Both the position numbers and the translations under genes were made by a program. DNA of 64,000 nucleotides. Source: Anniella stebbinsi. Its lineage: Eukaryota > Chordata > Lepidosauria > Squamata > Anniellidae. The stretch is taken from NCBI GenBank assembly GCA_029215795.1, contig JARDYH010000006.1, positions 19,731,501-19,795,500 of the forward strand. The letters are read 5' to 3'. The notes beneath the pieces are model-generated. The model was not told the origin of the DNA and made no database searches. It was given only the letters and a program-made list of their open reading frames with translations. Of this stretch, positions 1-13,600 are shown one piece after another (positions within the stretch are counted from its first letter, which is position 1; each line of letters starts with the position of its first letter).

Positions 1-400
1 GCCGCCACCGCCGCCGCCCAAGTCGGCTGGCGCGCTCTCTCCCTCTCCCTCTCCCTCTCTCTCCCTGGCTCCGGCCCGCAGGGAGGCCTGGGGCCCCGGA
101 GGCTCCCACAGGCTGCGGCCTTTGATCGGAGGCCGAGAGGAGCTCCGGGCGAGCGAGAGCCTTTCACTCGGCAAAGAGGCGCCTGCGGGAGGAAAGGGCC
201 CGGACGCCCCGTCTCCCTCGTCCTCCGCGGCGCTCCCTTGGGGGCCTCTCCAGGGATCGCCGTCTGCGGGCTGGCAGTTCTGGCCCGGGATGCCCACCGG
301 AGAGGGCCAGTCCCCTGACCCCGCTCTCCCCGCGGCAGGCGCTGTCCCAAGGGCCCGGTGGTCTAGCGCCTGAAAGGACGCTTCTTCTACCCCTTCTCCC
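1..400. promoter_or_regulatory. CpG island, gene unknown
   Basis: GC-rich and CpG-dense, with a GCC-repeat start and a (CCCTCT)n pyrimidine tract at about 37-66. It contrasts sharply with the AT-rich DNA that follows. It lies beyond the 3' end of XRN2, so it is not the XRN2 promoter. In mammals the gene beyond XRN2's 3' end is a NKX2 homeobox gene; I see no homeobox or NKX C-terminal sequence here. The 5' end or untranslated region of a neighbour or lncRNA is possible. Confidence 0.6.
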
Positions 401-564
401 TCCCAGTCTTTTTTCTTTTGGATCGTGTCTTTGGGAGGATAAACGGCCTCGGTTCTGAATGCATGAGCTGCCCTAAGAGCCTTTTTGGCTGTAGAGCGGG
501 GTAAAAAAAAATACGCACAAACGGGGCATCGTGTTGAGGAGCCTTGGAATACAACGTCCCTCTC

Positions 565-795
565 TTGCATCTATTGGAGGCTGGTGGCTCCGATTTTGGT
601 GGAGCTGTGAATCCATTCTGAGTTTTAGTCAGAACCAGCTAGATCGCTAAAGGAGTTGTCCAAGGTGCTGATCCGAGGGTGGGGCAAGGATTCAGCACCT
701 TAGATAGCTCCTTTAGCGGTCTAGCTGGTTCTGACTAAAACCCTGAATGGCACCATTGCCCACCGAAATCAGATCCACCAGTTTCCACTGCTGAG
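565..795. repeat. Foldback MITE-like element
   Basis: Two arms of about 100 bp are inverted copies. TTTTAGTCAGAACCAGCTAG near 622 is mirrored by CTAGCTGGTTCTGACTAAAA near 720. The match continues outward through GGCTGGTGG and CCACCAGTTTCC with small gaps. The centre, about 665-695, is unpaired. No clear target duplication was found and the superfamily is unassigned. Confidence 0.75.
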
Positions 796-799
796 ATTT

Positions 800-3600
800 C
801 TTCCCCGCCGCCAATGGAGCGGTCTCTGCAGTTGGGCTCATGGTCCCTGGCTAACCATGCAAAGCTGCGACATCTTTGCCAGGGTCCGGGCCCAGTGAGC
901 TCCTCTGGGCTTGGCAGGGGAGTCAGAGAGAGAAACTGTAGTATTAGACCTCTTGTAGAGGCAACTGCCCTTTTTGAAAGGCTGGCAAAGAATGTCCCAC
1001 CATGTCCCACGTCTATTTCCTATATTATTTGTAATGGGCACGTCTACAACGTTAAGTGTGAACGCAACAAATGTGTTCGCAAACAGAGATGTTCCTCAGG
1101 GAATCATGATTGGCTGCTGTTTCCCCTCAACTGTACACTCATAGGAAATACAGGTTTATTGTTGTGTAATATGTGAAATTGCTCATCTTCACTAGTACCT
1201 GTTTACCTCGAAAGTTGTAATGAAGAAAGGGTTTTGTCCCTTCCACCACTGAATTGGAATGTTAAGTGATCACACCTCATTTCAAAAGTTAATATTCTTA
1301 AGGAACTTGAATTCCCTTGTTTTTTTTGGAGATGTGTGGAAGCAAATTGTTATGCGTGTTTACTCAGATGTAAATACAATCAAATTCAGTGGAGCTAACT
1401 CTGGAGTAGATATGCAAAAGACAGCAGTTTGAAGCACCTGCTTAACACTCCCATTAAAATTTTGCTATAATTTGGTTGAATTCTTCCCTTAAAATTCTAC
1501 AAAGAGGAACTTCAATTTAAAAAGTAAGCATTTGTTGTAAGGATTCACATTAAAGGAAAACTGGCTGTCTTTCTCCAATCCTGGAAAATGTAGCTAGAGG
1601 CCAATCCTAGCTATCACAGGCTTCTCCCGGTGCAAATATCAGCAGACTGCTAGATCAAAACACACCTTTGGGGGATTTCGTGCTCCATTCCTTTCTCAGT
1701 CTGCAGCTTCCTCTAACAGGAAGTCCCCAATCGTGAGAATTCATTGTCGAAGTCTCTCTCTGCATCTTTCATAATTTAGGGGTGGGACGAGAAAGTCTCC
1801 CTTGCTGTCTTGTAGCAGGCTAGGAAGTTCCTACATAATTTTAGCAGCAAATCACAGGTAACACACATTAGAAGGATGAACCTGCTCCTCCAGAGAAGCG
1901 ATGAAGTTTACTAACTTGCCTTTATGTCGATGGGACCTTGGATTTTACATTAAGCTTTAATTGCTACCAGTTTCTGCTTTACACTGCACAAGTCCTTGCT
2001 AGCAACTTGCTTTATTTAGTACAAACTCTCAAGTCATTGCCTCATAAATGGGGAAAAAGTAGAAAATAAAATGGATCCTAGAATGTTGTAAGGGCTGATT
2101 CACATATACATGGGAGTTCATGCAGGCATTTGATGAGAAACAACTGCATGCATGAACTGACACTACTTAAAAGTATTGCATTAGAGGAAAACCTATCATG
2201 TGTATGGGACTTGTGATGGCTCATGCTACATGTACAAGCTTTCACTTGATGTGGTACCCGGTAAGAACATGTAAATAAGAGCTTCTCAAGAGTGCTTTCT
2301 TCTATCTCTCCATTCACATCTAGTCCTATGTGCCTCACAAACTGGCCCCTTCCATCCCATGGTAACACACGTTAGCTTTTTGAACATTAGTTTAAACAGC
2401 AGATACCTCCAGAGTTTGGATACTTCCTGGATTTGGGGTGGTTTTTTGGTGGTGGTGGTTTGTTTGTTTCTTTGCCTCCAAGTCGTATAAGGTTATTCCT
2501 ATAAATAGAAATAGAAAGTATAAACCAATCAAGTTCTGATCTACAGAAGCAGGAGAATGAGGTAGACTCCTGAGGTGATAACAGTCCATTCTATTGGTTC
2601 GGACTGCAGATGGGGATACTGCCCGTTAAATAATTTTGTTTGCAAGTAAAAACACATCAAGGAGAAAGGTGCTATCGAAGTCTGCTCCATGTTTTTTCAT
2701 TTTCTGCTTACAGTAAGTGTTTTTTCATTCTGTTAAGAAATGGCACACTCAATGGCAACCTCTGGTGCGAAGTGGTACAATTCACTCTATTACCTCATGC
2801 TGTTGCATGGGTAGACTAATTCAAATTTGAAATAATTCAAAGCAAGTATGTTTGGCATCAAGCCATGAATAGAATTTAAAATGAATCAGGACTTAACCTG
2901 GGAAAAGCATGAAGTAATAGTGAGAATGTGTCAAGTTCTTACCATTGGTGCTAAGCAACTACATCTAGCCCTCATTAAAAATAGTGGAAAATCTGATTTT
3001 TTGAAATCGATAACTGGGTGCTAAGGAACTAGAGGGTGGCCTCCATGGCCCTCATACAGAATGCAATCCTATGCATGTCTACTCAGAAATATCTATTCAA
3101 TATTTACTCTCAAGTGTTTCAGCTGCAATTTCTCAGCATTTGAAGATTACTGGGGTAGATAGCTGAACACATCAATTGAAATATATAGCATTTGAGGATG
3201 ATGACATCAGTTGAACATTAAAGACTATAATTTCCTGAAATTTATCATGTGGGCCCAATTCAGTCACCCAATTCAGAGTTTCATGTTGCCCTCCTGAGAG
3301 CAAAGAGATGAGTTTGTGGAACAGTGGTACCACACCTAATGATGTGGAGAAGGGACCAACTAGATGCCCCTTAGTATATAAACAATGTGGGAAAAGTCTT
3401 ATGGTACCCAGCTGTTAAACTAGGCAAGTCTAAGGAAATAACGTTTTTCTTCTCTTCCTCTCACAGCTGCATATATATATATATATACACACACACAGAG
3501 TTTGCTTTATGTAGGCACGAAATGTAAGTGTCCTGTGGATGAAACTCACAGTTCATGGTTTTCAGATCAATTTATATGATGTTAGAACACCAATATTGGC
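800..3600. other. Non-genic AT-rich stretch
   Basis: No exon, RNA gene or well-defined transposon recognised. It contains a short (TA)n(CA)n microsatellite at about 3471-3497 and a fragment near 3058-3120 of the dispersed motif ACTCAGAAAT. Confidence 0.5.
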
Positions 3601-4171
3601 ATGATCCAAAGTTAAGAACTTCTTGTTTAATTCTATAGTATGAGTTAAATGTCATAATAAAGACCACACAGATTTTGTAAAAGTTGAAACTTTTACTTGG
3701 AGTTCAGCAATCATGTTTTTAAAGGGACAAATACATCAATGAAGCAATTAGAAGGAATACTGAAAAAGTCTTTACGATTCTGTACTTGTAGATGGCTTTC
3801 TAAAAACTTACACAATTACACACAGTTGTGCACATTTCTGTTCATCTTTTCAATGCTATTCTTATGGTAAACATTTTCTTAATTGTGAAGCTAAGGGATA
3901 TTCTGATGCAAAATTGAAAGTCAACAATGTAATGCAATAAAACCCACACTAAAGACAGAACAGTACTCTTGCTTCATTAGATGTTCCACACTAGCAAATA
4001 AGCATTAATTCACTTGTATTCTGCAATACAGTTGTAAAGCAACATACACATCATATCAAAACTTTTCAGTAAAAATGTACACAGCTTAAAAAGAAAGATT
4101 ATCATCTGATAACTACTCAGATGATAAATGATCTTAAAAACAGATTTTAAATTGTGGAAAATGCCAAAAGC
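3600..4171 (-). other. XRN2: Probable XRN2 3' UTR
   Basis: Minus-strand sequence downstream of the stop codon. It is AT-rich and without recognisable repeats. No AATAAA is present on the minus strand here; the variant ATTAAA occurs at 3626-3631, which would put cleavage near 3600-3615 and give a UTR of about 560 nt. That length is plausible for this gene, but the end is inferred. Confidence 0.5.
3626..3631 (-). promoter_or_regulatory. XRN2: Candidate XRN2 polyadenylation signal (ATTAAA)
   Basis: The commonest variant hexamer, about 540 nt past the stop codon. No canonical hexamer lies closer on the minus strand. Confidence 0.4.
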
Positions 4172-4228
4172 CTAATTCCAATTGTATCTTCCAGAAGAGG
4201 GTGGCAATGGGTAAGGTCTTCCATAACC
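4172..4228 (-). CDS. XRN2: XRN2 last coding exon, window exon 25, with stop codon
   Basis: Eighteen codons, [18 protein letters not shown], then TAG. The C-terminus is nearly identical to mammalian XRN2, which fixes the end of the protein. Acceptor TTACAG. The exon continues into the 3' UTR. Confidence 0.97.
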   Translation of the reverse strand, partial: GYGRPYPLPPSSGRYNWN

Positions 4229-7200
4229 CTGTAAAATAAACAAAAATACAACATTATTTTATTTGTCCTAATCATAGGCTGTTACCAGGAGGAGTTGGGG
4301 AGAACAATTATGAGATAGTAATGTTTCAAGCAAAATAGGACAATACAAATAAAAGCACCATCCAATCAAATTTAAGCAATGTTATGTCTCATTAATCTTA
4401 ATGGGAGAATAAAGCATATGCTTAATTGTCTCACTGGGACAATAGATCTATTGCTCAACAGATATATTTTTAGTTGGCATTTCCCCCTATAAAACAGGAG
4501 CTGCAAAGTATATGCACATTAACACGGGGAACCTAAAATGCAAACTTTGCAAAGCATTTCGTTTAGCAATATATTTGTGTGCAAGTTTAAGCTTAATATT
4601 CACAATAATTAGCTGCCTGAATTTTGGGGTATGTTCCTTACCAGGTATAGGAAATTACTGCTCAATTTATTTATATTACAACTGTGCAGCCTGGGAGAGG
4701 CGGTTCAATTACTTGAAATATAAAATGCCAAAAGTTGATTCAAAATGAGCTCTTAAGAATATAAGTGCTGTGCTGGATCAGACCAAAAACCTATCTAGTC
4801 CAGCATTCTGCCACAGTGGCTAACCAAATGTCTACGGGAAGCCCACAAGCAGGCTATGATGACAGTAACACTCTCCCGGTCCTGTCTCCCAGCAACTGGT
4901 GCTCAAAGGTATACTGAAGATAGTATATAGCCATCATGATCAGTAGATTGATAGCCTTATGCTCAGTGAATTGGTTTAATCTCTTTTAAAAGCCATCCCA
5001 GTTGGTGACCATCATTATATCTCATGGTAGTGAATTCCACAGTTTAACGGTATGCTGTGTGAAGAAGTATTTTCTTTTGCCTGTCTTGAAGCTCCCCATC
5101 ATAACCTTCACTGGATGACCCTGGGTTCTATGCGTGTTACGAGTTATAATATCAATTTTATCCACACCATGCAGAATTTTATATGCTTCTTTCATGTCCC
5201 CCACCCCACCCTACTTGCCTTTTTTCTAAGCTAAAAAGCTCCAAACATAACCTTTCCTCATAGGGGAGGTTTTTTTCTGATGTTATGTTCTCTGTAGAAA
5301 ATAACCCTATACTTACTCTGAAAGGGAAAGTTGGGGCGGGGGGAACCACACTACGTTTATTAAATATATTAACATCTCTGTAAACCAAATCCTATCTCCA
5401 GAGTACTGCTAACTAACTCAGCAGCTGCCATCTCATAGGTGAATAAGTGGTGTCTGCTGCAGAAGGCCTTTCTTTGGTAACATGGGAGAAGATTGCTGGG
5501 CTGATACCATGAGGTATGACCACAGAACCATTGGCAAGTAAGGTGGTGTAACCCCTCTGCTTTCATCAAGGTATAGCACCAATTAATCACTGTCACCTAG
5601 ACAACATTATTACCTTACAAAGTGCATTGCACTCAACTTTGCACCAAGCATGCAGCAACTGAAAGTGACAACCGGCAGCACTTCTTCAGCTATTCCGGTT
5701 ACTGGAAGCAGCTAGCATGATGCGCTTCCTGCCTGCAACTGTAAGATATGGCCAGGTGCACAGAACTTCAGCTTTTCATTATTAGCTGCCTTGTCTGATA
5801 TGTACAACAGATTTTGAACAGGAACGAGGTCCAAATGACACTTGCTTGAGTGTTTGGACAGCAACCCCCATACAACTGTGGTAGGAAGCCTTCACCAAAT
5901 GCTCAGAACAGCTTGTCAACAGCTTGATGCAATTTCAATAGAGCTTTCAGTATCAGGTGTTTAAGATAGGAATTGCTAAAACACTTACACTCTCATGCAA
6001 TCATCCCAGTAATGCACAAGTGCAGGCCTGAGGTATCAATGGATTACTTTGTTTTGGTGCTAGCAATGAAATGTCAACGGATCAAGAAAGCAGGAAAAAT
6101 CAAGATTAGGAATGAATTATTGTCTTTCAGATTGTGTGCAATTTTATATTTATAGGATAATGATTACACGAAAGGGATGACATCATTCTTAATTGTTACG
6201 GGCAAGAATTTATTCTCCTAAAAGAGGGCATATGGATCTATACTGGTCCTTTGGTACCAGTGCTTTGGCATTTTGTGATAGCACACATTTTCAGCATAGG
6301 AAGGCTAAATTATAGATATTGGCCATAGTTTGGAGAAACTGAGCCATCCTTAAGTCCCACTGAAATCAATGGGACAAGTGGACGACAACTAACTTAAGCC
6401 CCATTCTTTACAAAGGCCCTAGCCACAATTAACATCCTTGGGAACAGATATACTGAAAAACGCACTGGGTTCCCAAGTACCTTGTTGTAAATTGCACTCG
6501 CTGCTAAAAGATGACAAATGCTTAACATCCCTACTAAAACTGCAACTGTACATTTGATTTTTTTCAAAGAACATTCTATTAATCTGCAGGGTACATTTCC
6601 TCAGTTTCCTCTGAACAGCTTGGTAGAGGACCACACAATATTTCGTTACCTGTCTTCCCCGATCCCTCCGATCATTGGGCCTTTGTGGATAATTCATTGG
6701 TCCACCTGGACCTTGGTACTGATTTTGTTGATATGATGGTCCCTGGGAGTGAGGCATGCGGTTCCAAGCAAGAAGAGGTGTGGCTCCAGAATTTCTGAGA
6801 AAAGAACAGGTGTACATTGTTGCTTTTTTACCTTCCATATGAAGGCTACTGTTTTGCAAGTAGCGTTATCTGAGGACTATGGCATACTTCAGCTCTGTTT
6901 AGCATAGAGCTTATTTACACAAAGATTTAGTGCCTCTTATCAGGCCCATAATTATATTAGAACAATGTTGCTCCTTCCCTAATGAAGGAACTTTAAAAAA
7001 CAACAAACTTAACAATAAAACCCTCTGCATTGTCCTTTCATTCCCACATGTTAATTAGCAACATAAGGATTTAAACATGTTTTTCAAATTCAGATTTTAA
7101 AAATGATCTGAAAGTATCTGGTCCATTTGGTATTGCTGACTTTCCAATATGCCTCTCTGCAGTGATTTGAAGTATAAATTTAAGATAATATTCTGTTTTG

Positions 7201-7627
7201 CTGGTGTAATTTATCTCAAAAGTAAACAAGTGCTTGGCTTTATTTTCTGAACGTCCAGGCTAAATCTGGGAATCTATTCTTTCTAGTTAATTGCAGGTTG
7301 CAAATGAATTCTTACAGCAGAATAGTTTGAATCCAGGGTAGGAGCTTTAGCTGTTATCTCCTCCCCCAACCCCATTATTCAACTCAATATGTCAGAAGGT
7401 CTGATCAGGAAGAAACCTTTTCAAGTTCTATTGATGCCATTTTCAATTGACCACAGTGACCTAGCAACATAAGCACTAATTGGGATGGACCAGCTAACAT
7501 TTGCTGTACAGTTTATATGGGAACACAAATGCAATGTCTATAATCACCAAGAATGTCACCCTAGATTACCAACAAGAAGAAATGCTTTAACTGCCTTCTA
7601 GTGTCTAGGTTGACAGTACTAGTATAA

Positions 7628-7683
<56 letters not shown>

Positions 7684-10600
7684 CCCATCAGAATAAATAT
7701 ATTCAGAAAAATGTATAGTTATGACATAAACTTAAACCCAAGAGCTGCCCAGGACAGGATTTCATAAGTCTTACTAAAAATTCAGAATGCATTTATCTGG
7801 CTAGCTGCATGATCAATATCATCCTCACATGGGGAAAGTATTGCAAATACCAACATGTAGTATACAGACATCAAGTAAGTAGCTGCTCCTTTGGCCTATA
7901 TTTAAACCTTCAATAAGGAAGTCAATGTGGTATAAAGCCAGAGTTGAGGTTTCTTGAAATTCCCAGCTGAACTTCCCAGCTGAACCTGTGAGCCAACCCC
8001 CCCCCCCCCCAAAAAAAAACACCAACATCCCTCTGCATTTCATTGTTTTATGAATCCAAGAGGACTTTAGGCTTGTTTCTCTCAAACAGCAGCAACCCTC
8101 TTTTGAAACAGCAGCATGCACAGCTGCCTCCTTCCACCAAGTCAAATGGAACTGCCTGCTTCATTAGGAAGTCCATGTTGTGGCCATTCAGCAGTTCCAG
8201 CTTCTCAGCAGTGCCCACCAATAAGATAACAGGGCTCTTCCCCTTGGTTGCTGATCAGTGGTGACAGCCAAGTACGACTTTCCACAGCCACAACATAAAT
8301 ATGTTGTGCTCTGTGATGAACAGCGCTACATGTAGCTTTCTCATCCATGAGGTATCAAAAGATGAAATGTTCTTTCTTCAACATTTTCTATAAGAACTTA
8401 TAACAACTGCCTTGCTGGATCAGACCAAAGAGCCATCAAGACCAAAACTGTGTTTCCAACAGGAGAAACCTTTGGGTGCTCAAAAACAAAGCATGAATGC
8501 AGTGATGTTTGACCTCAGCATCTAATACAGATGTATGATTAAGCGGTGAAAAGCTTCACAATACAAAAGTAATATAGCAAGTAGCTGTATTCAAGGTGGA
8601 AGACAAAAGATTCCCAGGCAGTCTCCCATCAAGGCATTAACCAGATCCAGACCTGCTTAGTTAGCTTCAGCAAGGTTGCTGCAGCATGTACTGTATTCAT
8701 TCAGACCATTCTCATGGATTACAAATCCATTTGACACATCAACACAGTGCTGTTAAAATTGCTCTGTTGTCCATAACTACAATACACAAACTAATCCTGC
8801 AACTGATAATACTAATCAAGCTTCTGTATAACACTGGGCAGTATTCAATGAGGCGCTGCCAATTCTGTTGTGCACTGCCAATTCCACTCTGCAAGTGGTG
8901 CCCAATGCTTCTGCAATGGAGATTTCACACTTTTATTGCATTTATATCTGGCCTTTTTTTCCTGGAATAGGGTAAGTAAAGCTGAGTGGCAACGGCTAAT
9001 AGGGGCCTCGCAACTAAAAAACAGCAGTACCTTCTGGCGGATAGTGGCACAAACAAATAGAAAAGGTAACGGAGATTTGGAATGCCATATCTCTGCAGAC
9101 AGATGGGAAGAGCATTTTCGTAAGTTATTCAATGGGGATAATTTGTTAGCCCCGTCCCCGGTACTGCCCCCTAATATGTCGCATTGGCCCGATGTAGAAT
9201 CTGGGAGTATAGAAGAGCCCAGCTGAAAGTAGGAAAGGCCCCTGGTCCCGATGGAATCCCCTCGGAAATGTTAAAATGTAATATCAAATGGTGGGGATCC
9301 CTATTGGCAACCTTATTTACCAATATAAACAAGTCAGGCTTAATCCCGCAAGTTTGGAGAAGGGCTTTTGTATCTGGCCTTTTTTTCCTGGAATAGGGTA
9401 AGTTAGCAGAGCCTACATAACGGAGCTCCGTCGAGCAGTCCCAATCCAGAAATGAGCAGGAAGCGTTAAATTTCTGTTGCAAAAGCAGTGAGTCCAACTT
9501 GTGGAACAGAATCAGTGGGAGGGTCTGCACGCTCTGAGAAGCTACTCTGTTCTGCAGAGGGGCTAGAGGCCAGAAACATATTTTGCCACACAACCTCCTC
9601 ACAGATACAGCCTATCATGAATATTTAAAATATTACATCTCTCATAACATTTGAGAATTATTTCCTTTTCCTCACAAATGATTAAAATTTGGTAGGCCTG
9701 CCACAGCGAGTTGAAATTGCTTCAGGGAGCAAACCTATCAGCTGGTCATCCTTGGATAATACTGGCATTAAAAAAAATTAATTTATTTTCTCTCTGGTTC
9801 TTAAAGTGAGGTTCGCCAAAAGAAACTGTATACAGCTACCAAGAGACACAGGGTCCTCATCCTCTGGTGGAGAGTATATCTTAACCAGGTCAGCAGACAT
9901 AATACCAACACAGGAGGCAAACATTAACTGCCTGCGAGGATCAACTAGGCAAGTGCCAGAGGTGGGAAAGGATAGCATTCTATCTCCTGGTAAAATATTG
10001 TAGGAATCTTAAGCATGCTTTGACCTGCCTTCCCCTTTGGCTTAGAAAAAGAATGGCTTCAGCTAAGCAAACGACTTGTTTTTGTTTTAGTTAAATGGAG
10101 GGAGGCTCAGAAAGATTTAATCTCAACACAGCGAGGCTCACACCGAAAAGTATGAGAGCCCCGTAACATCTTACCATTTTATTTCATTTCAGTATCAATA
10201 TGAAAATCCATGAGAACACATTAATGAGTATTCTTGATTATGACTATGAAGAGTTTTCATGCGATATAAAATTGATACAAATATTTTTCTAGTTTTAATA
10301 CAGTTCACTACATTAGGGATGAACATGAAGCTCTTATGACAGAAAGATTATGACAAAGCCACGGTACTATTCTTGAGCTCCTTTGAAAAAGGACGTTCAC
10401 ATACAAGAACGTGTAGTGCTTCGTGTTAAATCACTGATCAGAATTCCAAAAATAAAATATATCGTCTTGGAAACACGATGTCATAGAGAAAAATTAAAAA
10501 GGGGATACTCTGAATGTGGTAAGAATCAGAATCTGTTACTTGGGAAACACAGTCCAAAATTTTGTTATCAATTGTTCTGTTATAGCATGGAACAATACAT

Positions 10601-13600
10601 ACAAAGAAAACATATGCTCAATTTAGCAACCATTTTACATGTTGAGTCTTATTGTGCACTACAAAAATAATAGGAATTATTCACAGATAGACTTTGCAAA
10701 CTCCAGGATATCTGGTTTTAAGGGCATACAATCAGTTCTCAATGAAGAAACATATATAAAACATCCCTTATTATCAAACCATGTCACATTCTCTCTGTTC
10801 CATGGTACTTATTGGACTGCAGATTCCTTAATCCTCCCCAGAGTCGTTCCTGCATTTAATTCAGTTCAGTCTTAAGTAGTTAAAGAAACTGTTTTCAGTG
10901 GCAACTAATAACTACTGACCTACAGTGACACTGCCCTACAATAGACTTGTCAGACCTGAAAAAGCTGTACCAAAGAAGCTGATTAGGACTTCAAGAGGTT
11001 TGTAGCAAGAATCAATGGCTGGTCTGTACTAATGCTGTGGTTCCAGCGTAGTGATGATAAAAGTGGACCACCATTAGTTATGCCTCATTAAGCTCCACGA
11101 CTCTCCTAAAAAGAAATTTGTTTAGCCTGTCCAAAACCTAATGCAGTTTTAAGCCGTCTGTGTTGAAATTCATAGTGCCTCCAAAGCTTCAATGAGATAG
11201 AGGCCAAAGAACCAAGAATGCTATATCAGAAGCAACAACAGCAAAGTTAATTTTGTAGTTTCTGATTATTGATGGGAAGGTTTTTCCTTTAAACAAACAG
11301 CACCCCCACAACAAAGAAAAATGACTCAAATCTTGATAGAGATACATGATGCCTCTTTATAACAAAAATTATATCTATAGAAATTATATCGGGAACTAGA
11401 TTAAACTAGGAATCTCACTTATGTAATCAGTAATAACTACTTTAACAAAATACAAGAAATATATTTTATGAAGTATGCATTTACTATACCTGTCAAATCT
11501 TTGTGGTGGTTGTTGAAACAGAGGTGTAGGACCTTGCCAGGAGTCTTGGGGCCTAAGGTCTGCAGAGTGAAAAATAAAAAGTTTTTTTTTTAAAAAAAAA
11601 AAAAAGGGGGGGGGGGAGAAACCAGGGGGGAAATAACACATTAAAGTTAAATGAAAATAAATCTATGTGTTTGAATTAGTGCTACTAAACATGACAATTT
11701 GGAAAATATCTGGATAAGAATAGCTTAATTTCCCAAATTCAGTGAAGTGGCAGCTGAGAAAGCAGAATCAATGTTGTTATTGCTATCACTGTATTTGTTT
11801 GATCATATGGCTTTTAACTGATCAATTAAACACAATTTCAATAACATCAAAACCTCAGGTCCCCTTTTCAGACATTGAAAAAAATGCAAGAACTTTCAAC
11901 TTAAGAAAATAAAAACTGCCACTCATTATTAGAAATATGCCTTTAATATTTTATTTTTCATTTTATATTAGTGAAACACAAGAAAGCACAAAAAACACCC
12001 ACCCACCCCAACCATCAATGATGTTCTTAACTGCAGCCCCATTGGTTAACAATGTGCCAACATGAATTAATCAACAAAGGTATTCTTCATTGATTAACAG
12101 CACAATTCAATTCATGTTTACTCAGAGGCAGTGATGTGGGGTTTCTGGGAATATTTTTTTGCTAATTTGCATAAAGTTATTTGCATCAGAAAATTTTCAG
12201 TTTATAGCAGAAAATTTCAGTTTGTTTAGGAAAATCACTAGAAAGTGATTTAATTTAGCATGCTAATTAAATATAAATAAAATAAACAAAGCTAAAAAAG
12301 TACCCCATGTTAATTTTTGTCCCAATACACCACAGGTATTTGACTTTAAATATTTGAGGGAAAAAATTAAAAAACTTACGGTGCTGTAAATGTTCTTATA
12401 TAGATATTTTACTGGAATACTTGTAAACATTTAAAGACAATGGCATGGACTTCCCTTATATTGTTTCTTTCTTATATTTAACGAAGGTACTGAAAACTGT
12501 TGACACACTAATTCAGCCTTCGCAACGTAGTGCCCTCCAGATGTGCTGGACTATAATTCCCAGCATATCCTAGTCAGCATGGCACCAGGTTGGAGAGGCT
12601 GCACTTATTAATTCTAGCAAACCAAAGAACTGTGCTTGATATACTGACAACCACTCATCTACTTTAAAGAATTCAACTCTCTTCCACTGACATTGTTGAG
12701 GCACCCCACCATTTCACTGTCACTACTTGCTAGTTCCTTTTCAAAAGGAGACATATATGTTTTTCAATGACATACATGTATTCTCTCGAATATTTGCTAG
12801 TGATAATCCCTTGAAAAACTTTATTTACAACTTTGAAATGGCCCAAGTTTACCAAATATTGCATTTGCCTTTGACAACCGTTCATTGTTACTCATGAACT
12901 TCTGAAACAGAACATTTTCTACAGAAAAATAAAGCACTGGAAATTTTTCAGGAGAATTTTCTGCCCCACATCACTGCTGAGAAGTCCCACTGTATACAAT
13001 GGGGCTTATTTTGGAATAAGTATGCTTAAGTTTTCAGCCCTACTACTAATACACATTGCTGAAGCAAGTCAATAATTGTTTAAACAAAATTATTCTCCCT
13101 CCGTCTTCATCAGTGTTATTATTTATCTTGAATTTTCTGAATGGGGGGCCCATATATCTAAATAAAAAAAAATATTATAACCTGAAATCCATGTAATTGA
13201 AGGATAAAGATATGTACTTGGCAAACTGTGACTAAGGATACAAGACACTGCAATCATCTGATACTACTAAACACCATCCACTTAAGTTTTTTTCTTAGTA
13301 GTACAAAGACATACCAGCAACAACACTTTTATAAGCCATGCAATTAAATTGTTGCTGTTCCTTCTAAATAAATGGACCTGCAAACAGAATGAAAGAAACA
13401 TAGTTTCTGGCTAGTTCGAAACACTTATACTGTGTATCAATCAAAAGCTTCAGTTTCAGTGACATCTTTGCTTATCTTCAATGGAGTTTAAGTGCAACCT
13501 AATTATAACCACTGGTTTTAGGCGTTGTCTAATGGATATATATGATAAGATAGCAATGCTCCTATTAAATGATTAATATTCAAGGCCACCAGGTCCTAGC

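Noticed and set aside
122..373. Open frame in the CpG-rich left edge as a gene
   Set aside because: No ATG start, low-complexity composition and no recognisable domain. GC-rich DNA produces such frames by chance.
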